A stretch of 64,000 nt of DNA, from the NCBI RefSeq assembly GCF_019968765.1, contig NZ_CP074149.1, forward strand, positions 4,278,001-4,342,000, read 5' to 3'. Shown piece by piece: positions 62,569-64,000 of the stretch. Position 1 is the stretch's first letter. Every line of letters begins with the position of its first letter. The notes under the pieces are model-generated. The model was not told the DNA's origin. It did not search any database and saw only the letters and a program-made list of their open reading frames with translations. The stretch is from Enterobacter sp. JBIWA008 (GTDB lineage: Bacteria > Pseudomonadota > Gammaproteobacteria > Enterobacterales > Enterobacteriaceae). The position numbers were made by a program, and so were the translations under genes.

Positions 62569-63495
62569 ATGGAACGTTTAAAACGCATGTCGGTCTTCGC
62601 CAAAGTGGTTGAACTGGGCTCTTTTACCGCCGCTGCACGCCAGCTTCAGATGAGCGTCTCATCCATCAGCCAGACGGTGTCCAAACTGGAAGATGAGCTT
62701 CAGGTTAAGCTGCTCAACCGTAGCACCCGCAGTATTGGGCTGACGGAAGCGGGTAAAATTTACTATCAGGGCTGTCGCCGCATGCTGCTTGAAGTGCAGG
62801 ATGTTCACGAACAGCTCTATGCATTCAACAACACCCCCATCGGCACGCTGCGCATCGGGTGTTCTTCAACTATGGCACAAAATGTTCTCGCTGCCATGAC
62901 GGCGGATATGCTGAGAGAGTATCCCGGGCTTACCGTCAATCTGGTGACGGGTATCCCGGCGCCTGATCTGATTGCCGACGGGCTGGACGTGGTGATCCGC
63001 GTCGGCGCATTGCAGGATTCCAGCCTCTTCTCTCGGCGGCTTGGCAGCATGCCGATGGTCGTCTGCGCCTCGAAAAGCTATCTGGCGCAGTACGGCGTTC
63101 CGGAGAAACCCGCCGATCTAACCAACCACTCGTGGCTGGAGTACAGCGTGCGGCCCGATAATGAATTTGAGCTGATTGCCCCGGAAGGGATCTCCACCAA
63201 ACTGCTGCCGGAAGGGCGGTTTATCACCAACGATCCGATGACCATTTCGCGCTGGCTGGTGGCCGGCGCCGGGATCGCCTATGTGCCGTTAATGTGGGTG
63301 ATCAACGAGATTAACAGCGGCGTGCTGGAGATCCTCTTCCCGCGCTACCAGTCCGATCCGCGTCCGGTATACGCCCTGTATACCGAAAAAGACAAACTCC
63401 CGCTCAAGGTACAGGTGTGTATTAACTATCTGACCGAGTATTTTGTGGACGTGGCGGAGCTGTTTCAGGGGATGCGGGGAAGAAGGAAAGAGTAG
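62569..63495 (+). CDS. aaeR: AaeR, LysR-type regulator of aaeXAB
   Basis: 308 residues: N-terminal winged helix (MSVFAKVVELGSFTAAARQLQMSVSSISQTVSKLE) and a periplasmic-binding-like effector domain from about 90. Activates aaeXAB in response to aromatic carboxylic acids in E. coli. Divergent from the operon it controls, the classic LysR layout. Confidence 0.97.
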   Translation: MERLKRMSVFAKVVELGSFTAAARQLQMSVSSISQTVSKLEDELQVKLLNRSTRSIGLTEAGKIYYQGCRRMLLEVQDVHEQLYAFNNTPIGTLRIGCSSTMAQNVLAAMTADMLREYPGLTVNLVTGIPAPDLIADGLDVVIRVGALQDSSLFSRRLGSMPMVVCASKSYLAQYGVPEKPADLTNHSWLEYSVRPDNEFELIAPEGISTKLLPEGRFITNDPMTISRWLVAGAGIAYVPLMWVINEINSGVLEILFPRYQSDPRPVYALYTEKDKLPLKVQVCINYLTEYFVDVAELFQGMRGRRKE

Positions 63496-63540
63496 GCCTT
63501 TTTCCAAAAGGACTAGTGAGAAAAGACAGCGCGGAGCAGT

Positions 63541-63568
63541 TCCCTCTCCCCTTTGGGAAGAGGGTCAG
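63541..63568. repeat. Short CCCTCTCCC-type palindrome between aaeR and tldD
   Basis: CCCTCTCCC CTTT GGGAAGAGGG. It has the stem of the elements at 36567 and 49973 but lacks their GCGGCCTG lead, so it is a degraded or minimal copy. It lies between convergent genes and ends 5 bases before the tldD stop. Confidence 0.55.
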
Positions 63569-63572
63569 GAAA

Positions 63573-64000
<428 letters not shown>

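Overview
The window is ordinary chromosome from a gamma-proteobacterium of the order Enterobacterales. Nearly every protein matches its Escherichia coli counterpart in length and motifs, and most of the gene order is that of the E. coli 71-73 min region. Details that differ from K-12 suggest a relative such as Enterobacter, Lelliottia, Klebsiella or a similar genus: a PmrAB-like two-component system between dacB and obgE, tandem yhcN genes, a stand-alone DHA kinase, and no gltF/nan/dcuD genes after gltD. I saw no rRNA, tRNA, CRISPR array, insertion sequence or prophage.

Layout. 1-10.4 kb: ftsH (partial), rlmE, yhbY, greA, dacB, the two-component pair, obgE, yhbE, rpmA, rplU, ispB and sfsB (translation, transcript elongation, cell wall, quinone side chain). 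10.4-15.3 kb: murA, ibaG and the mlaFEDCB phospholipid-trafficking operon. 15.4-23.4 kb: yrbG-kdsD-kdsC-lptC-lptA-lptB-rpoN-hpf-ptsN-rapZ-npr, which joins LPS synthesis and export to sigma-54 and the nitrogen PTS. 23.4-27.4 kb: mtgA, elbB, the ArcZ small RNA and arcB.

27.4-39.9 kb: a block that in E. coli K-12 lies near 96 min (lptG, lptF, pepA, holC, valS, yjgM, ahr, yjgR), with a fused ATP-type DHA kinase, placed between arcB and yhcC. These two are adjacent in K-12. The last gene of the block, yjgR, overlaps the 3' end of yhcC. 39.9-47.4 kb: yhcC and the glutamate synthase genes gltB-gltD, preceded by a long structured leader with a conserved short ORF that is out of frame with gltB. 47.4-56.3 kb: sspB, sspA, rpsI, rplM, zapE, zapG, degQ, degS, mdh and argR. 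56.3-64 kb: two yhcN paralogues, yhcO, an extra aldehyde dehydrogenase, aaeB-aaeA-aaeX with its regulator aaeR, and the 3' part of tldD.

The common theme is envelope building and its control: LPS precursor and transport (kdsDC, lptABC, lptFG), phospholipid asymmetry (mla), peptidoglycan (dacB, murA, mtgA), envelope stress (degS, degQ) and an LPS-modification-type sensor (PmrAB-like). Nitrogen and redox control are the second theme (rpoN, ptsN-npr, gltBD, arcB/ArcZ). I found no clearly new multi-gene system. The points most worth checking are the PmrAB-like pair, the gltB upstream ORF, the transplanted block and its junctions, and the DHA kinase and aldehyde dehydrogenase accessory genes. Coordinates are given with starts corrected by comparison with known family lengths recalled from memory; no database search was run.
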